From Bacteroidales bacterium (GTDB taxonomy: Bacteria > Bacteroidota > Bacteroidia > Bacteroidales > P3): a stretch of 64,000 nucleotides of DNA. Positions 45,181 to 53,832 of the stretch are shown piece by piece (within the stretch, counting starts at the first letter, position 1; each line of letters opens with the position of its first letter). A model generated the notes under the pieces. It was not told where the DNA came from. It saw only the letters and a program-made list of their open reading frames with translations, and searched no databases. A program made the translations under genes and the position numbers. The DNA lies in the NCBI GenBank assembly GCA_017962445.1, contig JAGCVI010000018.1, forward strand, positions 62,001 through 126,000, given 5' to 3'.

Positions 45181-46256
45181 TATTTGGTGCTTACGGCTTC
45201 TGTGGCTGTGGTGTCATTACCGTTACCCGAATCCGCCGATTTCGAACACCTGCCGATAAAAAAACAGGCAACCGCAACAATAACAAGCAATAAAAGAATT
45301 GGCAGAATTCTTATCCTGCGTCTTCTCGAACCATTCTTTTTGACTGGCTCAGAAGCTTCTTTTTCTTTGTCTGCCTCGTCTTCGTCAATCTCTGCAACTT
45401 TATCTTCTTCCTGATGCGCCTCAATGGCCGTTACCTCTTCCTGCTCTTTCTTCGGCTCTGAAGGAATGTCAGATGTGTGCTCCACAAGCAGTACCGTGAC
45501 ATTGTCGCGTCCGCCGGCATTTTTGGCCGCATCCACAAGATTGCAGCAGCATTTCTTCAAATCCTTGCCCTTGCTCAGTATTGCAGTCATCTGAGCCGAG
45601 GTTATCATGTCGCACAAGCCGTCGGAGCAGAACATAAGGACACTTCTGCCCGTCAGTTGGAACGTAGCCGACTCGACAAATTCCGTCGTCTCCTGGTATT
45701 CCGAGCCCACATCGCGGCTTATGATGTTGCGTTGCGGATGGTGCATAGCCTCTTCCTCGGTGAGGTCGCCCACCTCTTCGCGATAGCCCACCAGCGAGTG
45801 GTCGTGCGACAGCTTTTTCAGCACGCCGTCAGCGAAAAGATACAGTCTGGTGTCGCCCACATGAGCCATGAACACCTTGCTGCGGCGGCTGTCGATGATG
45901 GCGGCGGTGAGCACACAGCTCATGTACGACAGCTTTGGTTCCTTGGCGCGTTGTTCAAAGATGTCGTTGTTGGCCTGTTGCACAGCCTGGCACAACAGCT
46001 CGAGAGGCTCGCCGTTTTTGTAGGTGTCGAGGAACGTTGGTATCGACTGTGCGGCAATGGCGGCAGCGACCTCACCGCCCTCCTGCCCCCCGACGCCGTC
46101 AATAGCTACAGCGAGCATGTAATTGTCAGTCCACAGCCTACGCAGCACCATATTGTCCTCGTTGTTCGAGCGCACGCATCCCACGTCGCTGACACCAACG
46201 CCTGACAACTTTGTTGCCTCGGCAGCAATTTCCTTATGATTGTCCATTATTTCCAT
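45180..46256 (-). CDS. PP2C-type protein phosphatase with C-terminal membrane anchor
   Basis: 358 residues. Residues ~15-265 form the PP2C domain with the metal-binding motifs SNNEDNMV, IDGVGGQEGG, VFMAHVGDTRLY, FCSDGLCDM and GGRDNVTVLLVEH. An acidic linker (~270-310) leads to a basic stretch and a membrane helix (ILPILLLLVIVAVACFFIG) near the C-terminus, with a short tail outside. The layout equals that of actinobacterial PstP. It should dephosphorylate Ser/Thr phosphoproteins, presumably those made by the two kinases of the same strand. It is 16 bases after the FhaA-like gene and is the last gene of the run. Confidence 0.95.
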   Translation of the reverse strand: MEIMDNHKEIAAEATKLSGVGVSDVGCVRSNNEDNMVLRRLWTDNYMLAVAIDGVGGQEGGEVAAAIAAQSIPTFLDTYKNGEPLELLCQAVQQANNDIFEQRAKEPKLSYMSCVLTAAIIDSRRSKVFMAHVGDTRLYLFADGVLKKLSHDHSLVGYREEVGDLTEEEAMHHPQRNIISRDVGSEYQETTEFVESATFQLTGRSVLMFCSDGLCDMITSAQMTAILSKGKDLKKCCCNLVDAAKNAGGRDNVTVLLVEHTSDIPSEPKKEQEEVTAIEAHQEEDKVAEIDEDEADKEKEASEPVKKNGSRRRRIRILPILLLLVIVAVACFFIGRCSKSADSGNGNDTTATEAVSTK

Positions 46257-46272
46257 ATTCCAAGCCAGTCTA

Positions 46273-47286
46273 TTACGATTCTTTTATTTTGTTTTGAGTA
46301 TATGTAAGTCCCACACCGTCGCCAAGCAGGAACGATGCCTTCGCCGAGACGCGGTACCACACAGGCTCGTCGGTGGTGCTCAGCTTTAGGCGGCGTTCGT
46401 TGAGCACCGTGTAGCCGTAAGCGGCCACCTCGAAACAGTCGTCGTCCTCTTTGTATCTGAAAGCCAGATGGCCCACGGCGACGCTGGCGTCGGGCAGCAC
46501 CAGCACGTTGTACTGCTTGCGCTGGTCGGCGGCACCCGACACAAAGAACGTCCTGTCCTTCACAGTATATGTAGCGTTGCCACCCTCTGCCTTGAATTCT
46601 AATTTAGCGAAGCCATGGGCGCCATACACCTCGGTGCGGCTCACCGACTGACCGATTTTGGTGTAGTCGAACGGCTGGCTGAAAGCTCCGCCGAGCGACT
46701 CGATGCCGAGGATAAGGTCCTTGTTGACATTCATATCCTTCGTAACGTTGGAGTTCTGTGGACGGAACGAGAGCGTCACGTTGGCTTGCTGCTGCACATT
46801 CGACCAGGCGCGGTTCATCGAGTGGAATGTCGAGCTGATGATGAATTCACCTTTCTTCAGATTGACAATCTCATCAATGCCGTCGCCGGTGTTGTCTTTT
46901 GTCACTATGTCGGTCGGCGTAATCTGGAAGAACCAGTCGGTCGAGGCAGGCACACATTTCGGGTAGTATCTGCTTTGTTCCTTGATAATGTCGTAGAAGC
47001 CGTCGACAACCTCAGGCACAATAACAATCAGCTCGTCGCGCAGGGCTGCGTAGTCCGAAGGCTCGAGCCAGACGATATAGCCCATGTGGAACACCATGCG
47101 TTTGCCCACCGAGCGTTCGACTATGATATCCTTGAAATAGGAAATCATCGACTCGTAGAACTTCTTTTCTATCGAGCGTTTGTCGACCTGTTTGTTTTTC
47201 ACCTTGGTCTCTTTACTGCCATCGTCCACCTTGGCATGGTTCAGAAGCTTTTCAAAAAAAGACTTTATTTTCATTAGTATCTTCAT
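46273..47286 (-). CDS. FhaA-like protein: possible DUF3662 N-terminal domain and degenerate FHA
   Basis: 337 residues. Residues ~40-130 (FYESMISYFKDIIVERSVGK, then YIVWLEPSDYAALRDELIVIVPEVVDGF) resemble the N-terminal DUF3662 domain of FhaA, which has the pattern 'F-x-V-x-L-S-P-x-D-Y-x-x-L' followed by a helix. The C-terminal third (VLVLPDASVAVGHLAFRYKEDDDCFEVAAYGYTVLNERRL) reads like an FHA fold with altered binding residues. No signal peptide or membrane helix. This is a remote-homology judgement from reading; a family search could overturn it. Neighbours on the same strand are the FHA protein and the PP2C phosphatase. The 108-base gap before it holds an octamer repeat. Confidence 0.6.
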   Translation of the reverse strand: MKILMKIKSFFEKLLNHAKVDDGSKETKVKNKQVDKRSIEKKFYESMISYFKDIIVERSVGKRMVFHMGYIVWLEPSDYAALRDELIVIVPEVVDGFYDIIKEQSRYYPKCVPASTDWFFQITPTDIVTKDNTGDGIDEIVNLKKGEFIISSTFHSMNRAWSNVQQQANVTLSFRPQNSNVTKDMNVNKDLILGIESLGGAFSQPFDYTKIGQSVSRTEVYGAHGFAKLEFKAEGGNATYTVKDRTFFVSGAADQRKQYNVLVLPDASVAVGHLAFRYKEDDDCFEVAAYGYTVLNERRLKLSTTDEPVWYRVSAKASFLLGDGVGLTYTQNKIKES

Positions 47287-47340
47287 TTTCTTATTATTCC
47301 ATTATTATAACCTCTCTCAATTGCCCTATGGCCTTTTCAC

Positions 47341-47388
47341 CCTCAAACCCTTAAACCCTCAAACTCTCAAACCCTTAAACTCTTAAAC
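47341..47388. repeat. Octamer tandem repeat, six units
   Basis: Six adjacent 8-mers of form YCTYAAAC (CCTCAAAC, CCTTAAAC, CCTCAAAC, TCTCAAAC, CCTTAAAC, TCTTAAAC), in the 5' leader of the FhaA-like gene. Confidence 0.85.
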
Positions 47389-47394
47389 TTTTTT

Positions 47395-48168
47395 TTATTT
47401 CGTTTTCCATTCCAGCTCCACGCTCTTGCCCAGCACGATGATATCGCCGTCCCGCAGCGGCACAGCCTGCTTGGGGTTGTCCAGTTCCAACACGCCGCCA
47501 TTGCGGAACAGCTGAGTGCGGCTGTTGCCGAAAACGCGTGTGCCGTCGTACTCCACAAAGAGGCAGAAGCCCACGCCTCCGACGAAGGCTATGTTTGCAT
47601 GGCGGCTGCGTACATACTTGTTCAGCTCGTAGTTAGGGTCGCCTGGGTCACCCACAATGCCTATACTGTTTTCGCCATTTGCGTCGCGGCCTATGTTGTA
47701 TCTGCCCCCGTTGGCTGTCAGCGAGTATTCCGGTTTAAGCAATGAGCCTTTGCCGTTGTGAATCGTGATTGTCGCCTTTTCACCGTCGTTGCCCGTCAAT
47801 GGTGTCGATTCACCGACCGTGAAGGCGTAGCCGTCGTAAAACTCGGTGGCGTTGGTTGGTATCGGACCTCCCTTCATAGCCACATCGGCAACAGGCATGC
47901 CACAATCGTCCCTCAGGCTTGTCAGCAGCCTGTCGTGGCACTGGCCCAGCAGTTTGCGTTTGTTGTCGTCCACAACCCAGATGTATAGTGTCTCGCCTGT
48001 CAGTTCGTTGCGACGGCCGGCGTAGAACTTCCTGAGCTGTGCAGACAGGTTGCCCACCACCTCGTCGACATACTGGAAAGCGTCGTCCGGTTCCTTCTTC
48101 ACCGGTGTCTCCTTCTGCGGCTCAGAAATGGGAGAGAATATTTCCTTTATAATCTTTTTTAAACCCAT
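47395..48168 (-). CDS. FHA domain protein
   Basis: 257 residues. Residues ~55-115 (ETLYIWVVDDNKRKLLGQCHDRLL) form a first domain I do not recognise. Residues ~150-255 are a forkhead-associated domain: GGRYNIGRDANGENSIGI with the Gly-Arg, YVRSRHANIAF with the Ser-Arg-x-His phosphothreonine-binding motif, and PLRDGDIIVLGKSVELEW as last strands. It should bind a phosphothreonine made by the adjacent kinase; its start is only 13 bases after that kinase's stop. Cytoplasmic. Confidence 0.82.
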   Translation of the reverse strand: MGLKKIIKEIFSPISEPQKETPVKKEPDDAFQYVDEVVGNLSAQLRKFYAGRRNELTGETLYIWVVDDNKRKLLGQCHDRLLTSLRDDCGMPVADVAMKGGPIPTNATEFYDGYAFTVGESTPLTGNDGEKATITIHNGKGSLLKPEYSLTANGGRYNIGRDANGENSIGIVGDPGDPNYELNKYVRSRHANIAFVGGVGFCLFVEYDGTRVFGNSRTQLFRNGGVLELDNPKQAVPLRDGDIIVLGKSVELEWKTK

Positions 48169-48181
48169 ATTATCGGACTTT

Positions 48182-49774
48182 CTATTTGTTGAAATCTTTT
48201 CCTTTCAAAATTCCAAGTTGAAATTTCTGTTTTATATCATCTATCTTCCTTTCGAGTCTAGCCTTTTCACTATTTATAGCCTCGATTCTTGATTTAAGGC
48301 TGGCAATCTCATCATTTAGTGCCGCAATATTCTTATTGGAATTACTCAAGTCAGAAACCTTTTTCGATAATTCTTCATTCTCCTTTTGCAGGTCATTGAT
48401 TTTGTTGTTCAGCCTGTCAACGCTGTCGGAGGGTATCCCTGTGGTTTTTGCCGCTGCAGTCTCCTGCTTCGGCATCATGGATTGTGTTGCAAGCACGGCA
48501 ATGGCCACACCCGCAATCAGTAAGAGAACAAACAACAGCCACGAAGGGCGATGTTGTTTGTTCTTTTTGTTATTTTTCTTCAGCCAGTCATTTTCCACCT
48601 GCAGTTTGTCGACATCGACAGTCAAAGTCTTGTTTTGGTTTGACTTCTCGTCGAGCATCTTCAGCAGGTATTCGCCCGACTTCTTCTCTTTGTCGTACAT
48701 CAAATGCAGGTCGTCGAGGTTCTTGGCAAGCGACTGTTTTTCTTTTTCCAACAAGTCGATTTTCTCGGCCATCTCCTTTTTCTCAGCGGCCAAGGCTTCG
48801 GCTTTGCCTGCCGTTGCTGACTCCATGTTGCGGACTATCTCTTGGTACAGCTCGTAGCCGTCGGCATAGCGTTCTGCCGGATTCTTGGCCAGGCAGCGCA
48901 TGGTCATGTCGACAAGCCACTGCGGGACGTCGTCACGCTCTATAGCCGGCGGCTGCTTGTCGCGGTGAGCCAGAAACACACGGCATATCTCCGCCTCGGT
49001 AAGTGTCGTGGCATTGCCCTCAACGGGGAATGGAGGTTTGCCTGTCAGCATGGCGTAAAGCACACAGCCAAAGCTATAGATATCATCCTGCGGCGTGGGA
49101 TCGAGGCCGTTCGAGCGGTCAGGCGACTTGAATTCGATGGCGCCCTGCTTCTTGCGGCTGCTGCCGACGACGTCCGACTTGCCGTCCACAGCCAAGCCGA
49201 AATCGAGAAGGATATAGGTGCCGTCACTGCGGCGCATGATATTGCCGGTGTGTATGTCGTTGTGGACAACGCGATACTTTTCTATCAAACGACGCTCCAC
49301 CTCGGGAGTTATCAGTGCCGAGCCGTCGTCGGCATCCTCGAGGCTGTCGCTCTCGCGGTCGTAGCACACCTTGTAGATGTCGTGATGGCAGTAAGCCAAT
49401 GCTGATCCTATTTCGCGGAGCATACGCAAAGTCTCGTCGATGGGCACCTTGCCGTCGTATTGCTCTATCAGCTTACGAAGGTCAACGCCGTCGACCCAGT
49501 CCATCTCAACAAAGGCGCGACCTGCCACATGACGAGGCTGGTACACTCGCACAATGTTTGTATGGCAGCCGTTGCCAAGCCTCAGCAGCACACGGCATTC
49601 GTGCAGGAAGTTCTGAAAAATCTTGTCGCTCTCCTTCTCCACATGGGCGTTGAGCACACGGATAGCACGGATATAGCCATATTTCAAGCTCTTGGCCTTG
49701 TATACGGTGGCATACCCGCCCTCGCCGAGCTCTTTCAGAAGAAGATATTCATCACCTAATTTATCGTATTGCAT
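48182..49774 (-). CDS. Membrane-anchored Ser/Thr protein kinase (copy 1)
   Basis: 530 residues. The kinase domain (1-~310) has the glycine loop GEGGYATVYKAK, alpha-C Glu59, HND-type catalytic loop with Asp173 and Asn178, DFG (Asp191) and SPDR in the activation segment. The beta-3 lysine position is Arg39 (YIRAIRVLN), which is atypical. About 37 residues are inserted before the catalytic loop (residues ~132-168). Then come a coiled coil, one membrane helix (LLFVLLLIAGVAIAVLAT, ~415-435) and an outer coiled coil to the end. There are no PASTA repeats. Kinase domain plus a single helix plus outer sensor is the PknB plan. It lies directly before the FHA gene. Confidence 0.93.
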   Translation of the reverse strand: MQYDKLGDEYLLLKELGEGGYATVYKAKSLKYGYIRAIRVLNAHVEKESDKIFQNFLHECRVLLRLGNGCHTNIVRVYQPRHVAGRAFVEMDWVDGVDLRKLIEQYDGKVPIDETLRMLREIGSALAYCHHDIYKVCYDRESDSLEDADDGSALITPEVERRLIEKYRVVHNDIHTGNIMRRSDGTYILLDFGLAVDGKSDVVGSSRKKQGAIEFKSPDRSNGLDPTPQDDIYSFGCVLYAMLTGKPPFPVEGNATTLTEAEICRVFLAHRDKQPPAIERDDVPQWLVDMTMRCLAKNPAERYADGYELYQEIVRNMESATAGKAEALAAEKKEMAEKIDLLEKEKQSLAKNLDDLHLMYDKEKKSGEYLLKMLDEKSNQNKTLTVDVDKLQVENDWLKKNNKKNKQHRPSWLLFVLLLIAGVAIAVLATQSMMPKQETAAAKTTGIPSDSVDRLNNKINDLQKENEELSKKVSDLSNSNKNIAALNDEIASLKSRIEAINSEKARLERKIDDIKQKFQLGILKGKDFNK

Positions 49775-49801
49775 AAGAACTTTTTTATTTCATGTTAACT
49801 C

Positions 49802-49904
49802 GTAACGGCTCGGCTCCGCTTCTCGCCGTTTACAAGCCTTCTCTGTTAGGTTTCTCCCTTTTGACATAAACTACTGGACAAGGACCAGGCGGAAGCCCAA
49901 GTAG
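49802..49904. repeat. 103-bp duplicated block, copy A
   Basis: Identical over 103 bases to 54977-55079. It covers the last ~11 codons of a SUMF1-fold gene and its downstream spacer, including the hairpin AACGGC...GCCGTT. See the finding. Confidence 0.9.
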
Positions 49905-51055
49905 CTGCCGCGGTACGATGCGAGGATGAAGTCGCGACTCGACACACGGCAGCCCCTCGCGTAGTAGTCCCAGCTCCCGCCACGAATCACACGGTACGAG
50001 CCAGAATCGCCATAGTGTTTAGGATCGCGCTCCGCTGAACTGCCGTAGTGGTACCATGCATCCGAGCACCACTCCCAGACGTTGCCGCTCATGTCGTACA
50101 ACCCGAGTTCGTTGGCTTTCTTGGTTTTTACCGGATGTGTCTTATCTCCGCTGTTGTCCCAATACCATGCCACATCGTCTCTCGTATTGCTGCCACTGTA
50201 CTTGTAGCCATTGCTCTTGCTGCCACCACGCGCCGCATACTCCCACTCCGCCTCGGTCGGCAACTGGAATGTGCGACCTGTCTTGCGGTTCAACTCGCTA
50301 ATGAATGTCTGCACATCGTCCCAACTGACATTCTCAACCGGCAAATCATCACCCTTGTAATAGCTCGGATTATAGCCCATCACAGCCTTCCACAACGCCT
50401 GCGTCACCTCCGTCTCACCAATGCTGTAGCTGCTCAACGTCACCTGATGCGCCGGCTTCTCATAACTCCAACAATCACTTCCCTGTTCGCCGGTGCACCC
50501 CATGGTGAAGGTGCCGCCCTCGACATAGACCATCTTGAAACTGACACCGTTGACTGTAATGGTCTGGTCCTTACTCGCTGGAGAACTAGATGTACTACCT
50601 TTCTGCACTGGTTGATTTGGGGGCTTTACATCTTCTGCACTAGACGCTGTAGTTGTATTGTTTGGTATTTCATCATTACTTTTTTTACCACTTTGATTTT
50701 TACCATCTTTTTTTGTAGAAGGCTTATTTGTGTCAGATGCTTGCTTGCTATTATCCTGTTTAGCTTGTTGGTTTTGCTTATTCTTCTGATTATTACTTGT
50801 TGTACCAGTTGTTGATGTCTTTGTTTTTTTGCGCTCAGCTATCTTCAGTTCGATATTCTTGTCGCGTGAACATTTACGTTCGCCTAAATAAGTATTGTTA
50901 TAGAAAGTCTCCACTTGTTTGTAGTTGCCTTCTTTCCATGCTTGTTCCATATTTTTCTTGGCTCTGTTGCACCAGTCGTCCTGCGCCTGCAACGGCATCA
51001 CAAGCACACAAAGAGTAAACAGCAGAACACTATGAATCAATGTATTTATCCTCAT
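49871..51055 (-). CDS. Secreted SUMF1/C-type-lectin-fold protein (tandem copy 1)
   Basis: I take ATG 51055 (MRINTLIHSVLL), because the promoter at 51077-51107 puts the mRNA start near 51070; ATG 51067 would be almost leaderless. 394 residues: signal peptide ending in LQAQ, a conserved ~45-residue helical module (NRAKKNMEQAWKEGNYKQVE...RDKNIELKIAE), a long Lys/Asn/Ser-rich linker (~75-160), then an FGE-type domain (GVSFKMVYVEGGTFTMGC, EVTQALWKAVMG, LPTEAEWEYAARGG, GLYDMSGNVWEW, RGGSW, GFRLVLVQ). The Cys pair of true FGE is incomplete, so binding rather than catalysis is likely. Located between kinase copy 1 and four paralogues. Confidence 0.88.
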   Translation of the reverse strand: MRINTLIHSVLLFTLCVLVMPLQAQDDWCNRAKKNMEQAWKEGNYKQVETFYNNTYLGERKCSRDKNIELKIAERKKTKTSTTGTTSNNQKNKQNQQAKQDNSKQASDTNKPSTKKDGKNQSGKKSNDEIPNNTTTASSAEDVKPPNQPVQKGSTSSSPASKDQTITVNGVSFKMVYVEGGTFTMGCTGEQGSDCWSYEKPAHQVTLSSYSIGETEVTQALWKAVMGYNPSYYKGDDLPVENVSWDDVQTFISELNRKTGRTFQLPTEAEWEYAARGGSKSNGYKYSGSNTRDDVAWYWDNSGDKTHPVKTKKANELGLYDMSGNVWEWCSDAWYHYGSSAERDPKHYGDSGSYRVIRGGSWDYYARGCRVSSRDFILASYRGSYLGFRLVLVQ

Positions 51056-51076
51056 AACATATATCAATTATAAATG

Positions 51077-51107
51077 CAAAATTACAAAGAAATTATTGAA
51101 TAACAAA
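51077..51107 (-). promoter_or_regulatory. Predicted promoter of SUMF1-fold gene copy 1
   Basis: TTTG (51104-51107) and TAATTTTG (51077-51084) on the minus strand are 19 bases apart, a perfect match. Two copies of AATTTGTGGATTTC (around 51131 and 51170) lie just upstream; a similar AATGTGGATTTCTCC stands upstream of copy 4 near 54914. Confidence 0.72.
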
Positions 51108-51499
51108 CCTTTCATGCAAAAACAAAATATAAATTTGTGGATTTCTCCTGTTTTTAACGAAAAAAATTTGTGGATTTCCCCTTTTATTCCACTAAAAACA
51201 ATGACTATCTGCACTTTACAGAAACATTCCATTAAAGGTTTCCTTTGGCAACTTCTATTTATTGTCCATAGGGCAATTCTTTTAATAGCAGAAAACACCA
51301 CACCATTCACCCTAAAAGAACATTTCATGCTTTTGCCCTTTCTGGACGTGATAATTTGGCTTTCAACACCCAGGGCGATGCCCTGGGCTGGGTAATTAAG
51401 CCCTTTCTGGAAGTTTTTTTATAAACAAAACCTAATCAGTCACTTAAAAAATCCCTACGAAATAACCATTTCCACAAAACAATTTCTGGGAAATGCAGA
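51108..51499. other. Intergenic region between SUMF1-fold copies 1 and 2, with a 7-bp-stem palindrome
   Basis: About 390 bases. CCCAGGG CGATG CCCTGGG at 51369-51387 is a possible terminator for copy 2, ~110 bases after its stop. CCCTTTCTGG occurs on both sides of it. A 99-codon plus-strand frame (51096-51395) has no family features and I do not call it a gene. Confidence 0.5.
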
Positions 51500-52360
51500 C
51501 TACTGGACAAGCACCAGGCGGAAGCCCAAGTCGAAGTCATAGGTTAAATCCTTGCAGCTTGCGCGATACGACACACGACAATTACTTGGGTAATGGCCCC
51601 AACTTCCTCCACGAGTCACATGATATGAGTCAAAATAAGGATTGCGTTTTGCAGAACTGTCATAGCTGTACCAAACATCTTCACACCACTCCCATACGTT
51701 GCCGCTCATATCATAAATACCAAGTTCGTTGGCTTTTTTTGTTTTTACAGGTTGTGAATGTGTTCCATGTTCAATATTGCGATTATACCATGCCACCTCG
51801 CCTATTTCATTGCTGCCGCTGTACTTGTATTCCTTGCTCTTGTTTCCACCCCGGGCAGCATACTCCCACTCCGCCTCGGTTGGCAACCTGAATGTGCGGC
51901 CCGTCATGCGGTTCAACTCACGGATAAACCTCTGCACATCAATCCAACTGACACAGTAGGCAGGAATATTGTCACCGAGGCCATAAATCGTATTCCAACC
52001 ATGACCATCTATCGGCACACTCCCCATCACCGCCTTCCACAACGCCTGCGTCACCTCCGTCTCGCCGATACTATAGCTGCTCACTGTCACCTGATGCGTC
52101 GGCTTCTCATCTTTTATACAATCTCCACCCTGCTCTGAGGTACATCCCATTGTGAAGGTGCCGCCTTCGACATAAATCATCTTGAAACTGACACCGTTGA
52201 CAGTAATGGTTTGTTCTCTCTTTATTTGCGCTGTTTCATTGTTTTTCTCAACTTCACTGTTTTTGTTTGCATTACTGCCTGTCAGTCGCCATATCATAAA
52301 TATAGCACCAGCGAGAACCAAAAAAGACAGAACACTATAAATCAATACATTTCTTTTCAT
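51500..52360 (-). CDS. Secreted or anchored SUMF1/C-type-lectin-fold protein (tandem copy 2)
   Basis: 286 residues, the shortest of the five. The N-terminus (NVLIYSVLSFLVLAGAIFMIW) is an uncleaved-looking membrane helix rather than a clear signal peptide, and the helical module of the other copies is absent. The FGE-type domain (~50-286) is complete: GVSFKMIYVEGGTFTMGC, EVTQALWKAVMG, LPTEAEWEYAARGG, GIYDMSGNVWEW, RGGSW, NCRVSYR, GFRLVLVQ. A TATATTTG -7 box sits at 52381-52388. It is likely displayed on the periplasmic side of the inner membrane. Confidence 0.87.
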   Translation of the reverse strand: MKRNVLIYSVLSFLVLAGAIFMIWRLTGSNANKNSEVEKNNETAQIKREQTITVNGVSFKMIYVEGGTFTMGCTSEQGGDCIKDEKPTHQVTVSSYSIGETEVTQALWKAVMGSVPIDGHGWNTIYGLGDNIPAYCVSWIDVQRFIRELNRMTGRTFRLPTEAEWEYAARGGNKSKEYKYSGSNEIGEVAWYNRNIEHGTHSQPVKTKKANELGIYDMSGNVWEWCEDVWYSYDSSAKRNPYFDSYHVTRGGSWGHYPSNCRVSYRASCKDLTYDFDLGFRLVLVQ

Positions 52361-52436
52361 AACTTCTTTATTTTAGATTGCAAATATACAAAAAACACAT
52401 GCTTAAACCATTCGAAAAATAGTTTTTTATACTACT

Positions 52437-53699
52437 TTACCATTGCTTTATATTAATATCCTCTTTGTACCAAGACCTAATATGCTTGTACAAGGCTTCT
52501 GCAGCTGTCTTACTTGCTGCACTACCCATGCTGACATAGTATAGACCATCACGATTGATAATATAAGAATCGCAACCACTTGCTTTAAGTTCTCTACATA
52601 ATTGATCTGCATTTCCCTTATTTGCAAACACCCCCGCTATAATATCAAATCCTTGTTTCGATTCAGAAACAATTTTGCTTAAAACAGGACTATTTTTCCC
52701 GTTTTTTTCATTTCCAACTTCAAGAACCAGGCGGAAGCCCATGCCATCATAACAGAACGACTGCTCGAAATTGTCACGATTCGACACACGGCAACTCCTC
52801 GACTTATAGTTCCAGCTTCCGCCACGACGCACACGGCCCGAGCCATAAGAAGGTCCCTGGGGATTAGTTTGACTTGCATTGTCATAGACTTCATACATAT
52901 CATAGCACCATTCCCATACGTTGCCGCTCATGTCGTACAGCCCAAGCTCGTTAGCTTTCTTGGTTTTTACTGGATGCGTTTTCCCCTCACTGTTTTCTTT
53001 ATACCATGCAACCTCGTCAATTACATTACTGCCGCTATACTTGTAGCCTTGACTCTTGCTGCCGCCACGTGCCGCATACTCCCACTCCGCCTCGGTGGGC
53101 AGGCGGAAAGTGAGACCTGTCTGGCGGTTCAACTCCCGGATAAACCTCTGCACATCGTCCCAACTGACCTTGTAGGCAGGATAGTTTTTGCCGCGACCGT
53201 ATTCTTTTGTCCAGCCATCCTTATATGTTGGCTCACTTCCCATCACCGCCCGCCACAATGCTTGCGTAACCTCTGTCTCGCCTATACTGTAGCTGCTCAG
53301 TGTCACCTTATGTGCCGGCTTTTCGTCATCATCATAATCTCCCTCCTGCTCCGAGGTGCAGCCCATCGTAAAGGTGCCGCCCTCAACATAGACCATCTTG
53401 AAACTAACGCCGTTGACGGTAATGGTCTGGTCTTTGCCAGTGGGCTGTGTGGGTGTTGTCGGCTTTGGTTTTGGTTTGGGTGTATTATCCTTACCACAAT
53501 TGGCTATCTTCAATTCAATTTTCTTGTCGCGTGGACAATTATATTCCTTTAAATATATGGAATTATAGAAGGATTCGACTTGCTTGCAATTGCCTACTTT
53601 CAACGCTTCCACCATGTTGTTCTTGGCATTGTTGCAGTCCTGCGCTCGCATCGGTACAAAAACAAAAACTATTATTATTAGAACCAGCAGATTTTTCAT
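52437..53699 (-). CDS. Secreted SUMF1-fold protein with C-terminal SPOR-like domain (tandem copy 3)
   Basis: I start at ATG 53699 (MKNLLVLIIIVFVF); ATG 53726 lies inside the predicted promoter -7 box. 420 residues: signal peptide ending in PMRAQ, the helical module (NNAKNNMVEALKVGNCKQVESFYNS), a short Pro-rich linker, the FGE-type domain to GFRLVLEV, and then ~75 residues reading FDIIAGVFANKGNADQLCRE...DSYIINRDGLYYVSMGS, which has the beta-alpha-beta layout of SPOR domains. SPOR domains bind peptidoglycan stripped of stem peptides at division septa. Of the five copies only this one has it. It fits the SEDS-PBP gene in the same cluster. Confidence 0.86.
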   Translation of the reverse strand: MKNLLVLIIIVFVFVPMRAQDCNNAKNNMVEALKVGNCKQVESFYNSIYLKEYNCPRDKKIELKIANCGKDNTPKPKPKPTTPTQPTGKDQTITVNGVSFKMVYVEGGTFTMGCTSEQEGDYDDDEKPAHKVTLSSYSIGETEVTQALWRAVMGSEPTYKDGWTKEYGRGKNYPAYKVSWDDVQRFIRELNRQTGLTFRLPTEAEWEYAARGGSKSQGYKYSGSNVIDEVAWYKENSEGKTHPVKTKKANELGLYDMSGNVWEWCYDMYEVYDNASQTNPQGPSYGSGRVRRGGSWNYKSRSCRVSNRDNFEQSFCYDGMGFRLVLEVGNEKNGKNSPVLSKIVSESKQGFDIIAGVFANKGNADQLCRELKASGCDSYIINRDGLYYVSMGSAASKTAAEALYKHIRSWYKEDINIKQW

Positions 53700-53723
53700 T
53701 ATGATGATTTTTCTACTAATTAT

Positions 53724-53752
53724 CAAACATACAGAAGTTATTAAATATCAAA
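53724..53752 (-). promoter_or_regulatory. Possible promoter of SUMF1-fold gene copy 3
   Basis: TATGTTTG (53724-53731) fits the -7 element and TTTG (53749-53752) lies 17 bases upstream, slightly short. It supports the start at 53699. Confidence 0.5.
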
Positions 53753-53832
53753 GATTAAAAACCTTTATTTCAATCAATTAAATAAAAAAAATCAACAACC
53801 ATGTTTTCTTTTAAAATCATTATTAAAAATCA

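Noticed and set aside
51096-51395. 99-codon plus-strand frame between SUMF1-fold genes
   Set aside because: Overlaps a predicted promoter and repeated leader motifs; no domain seen.
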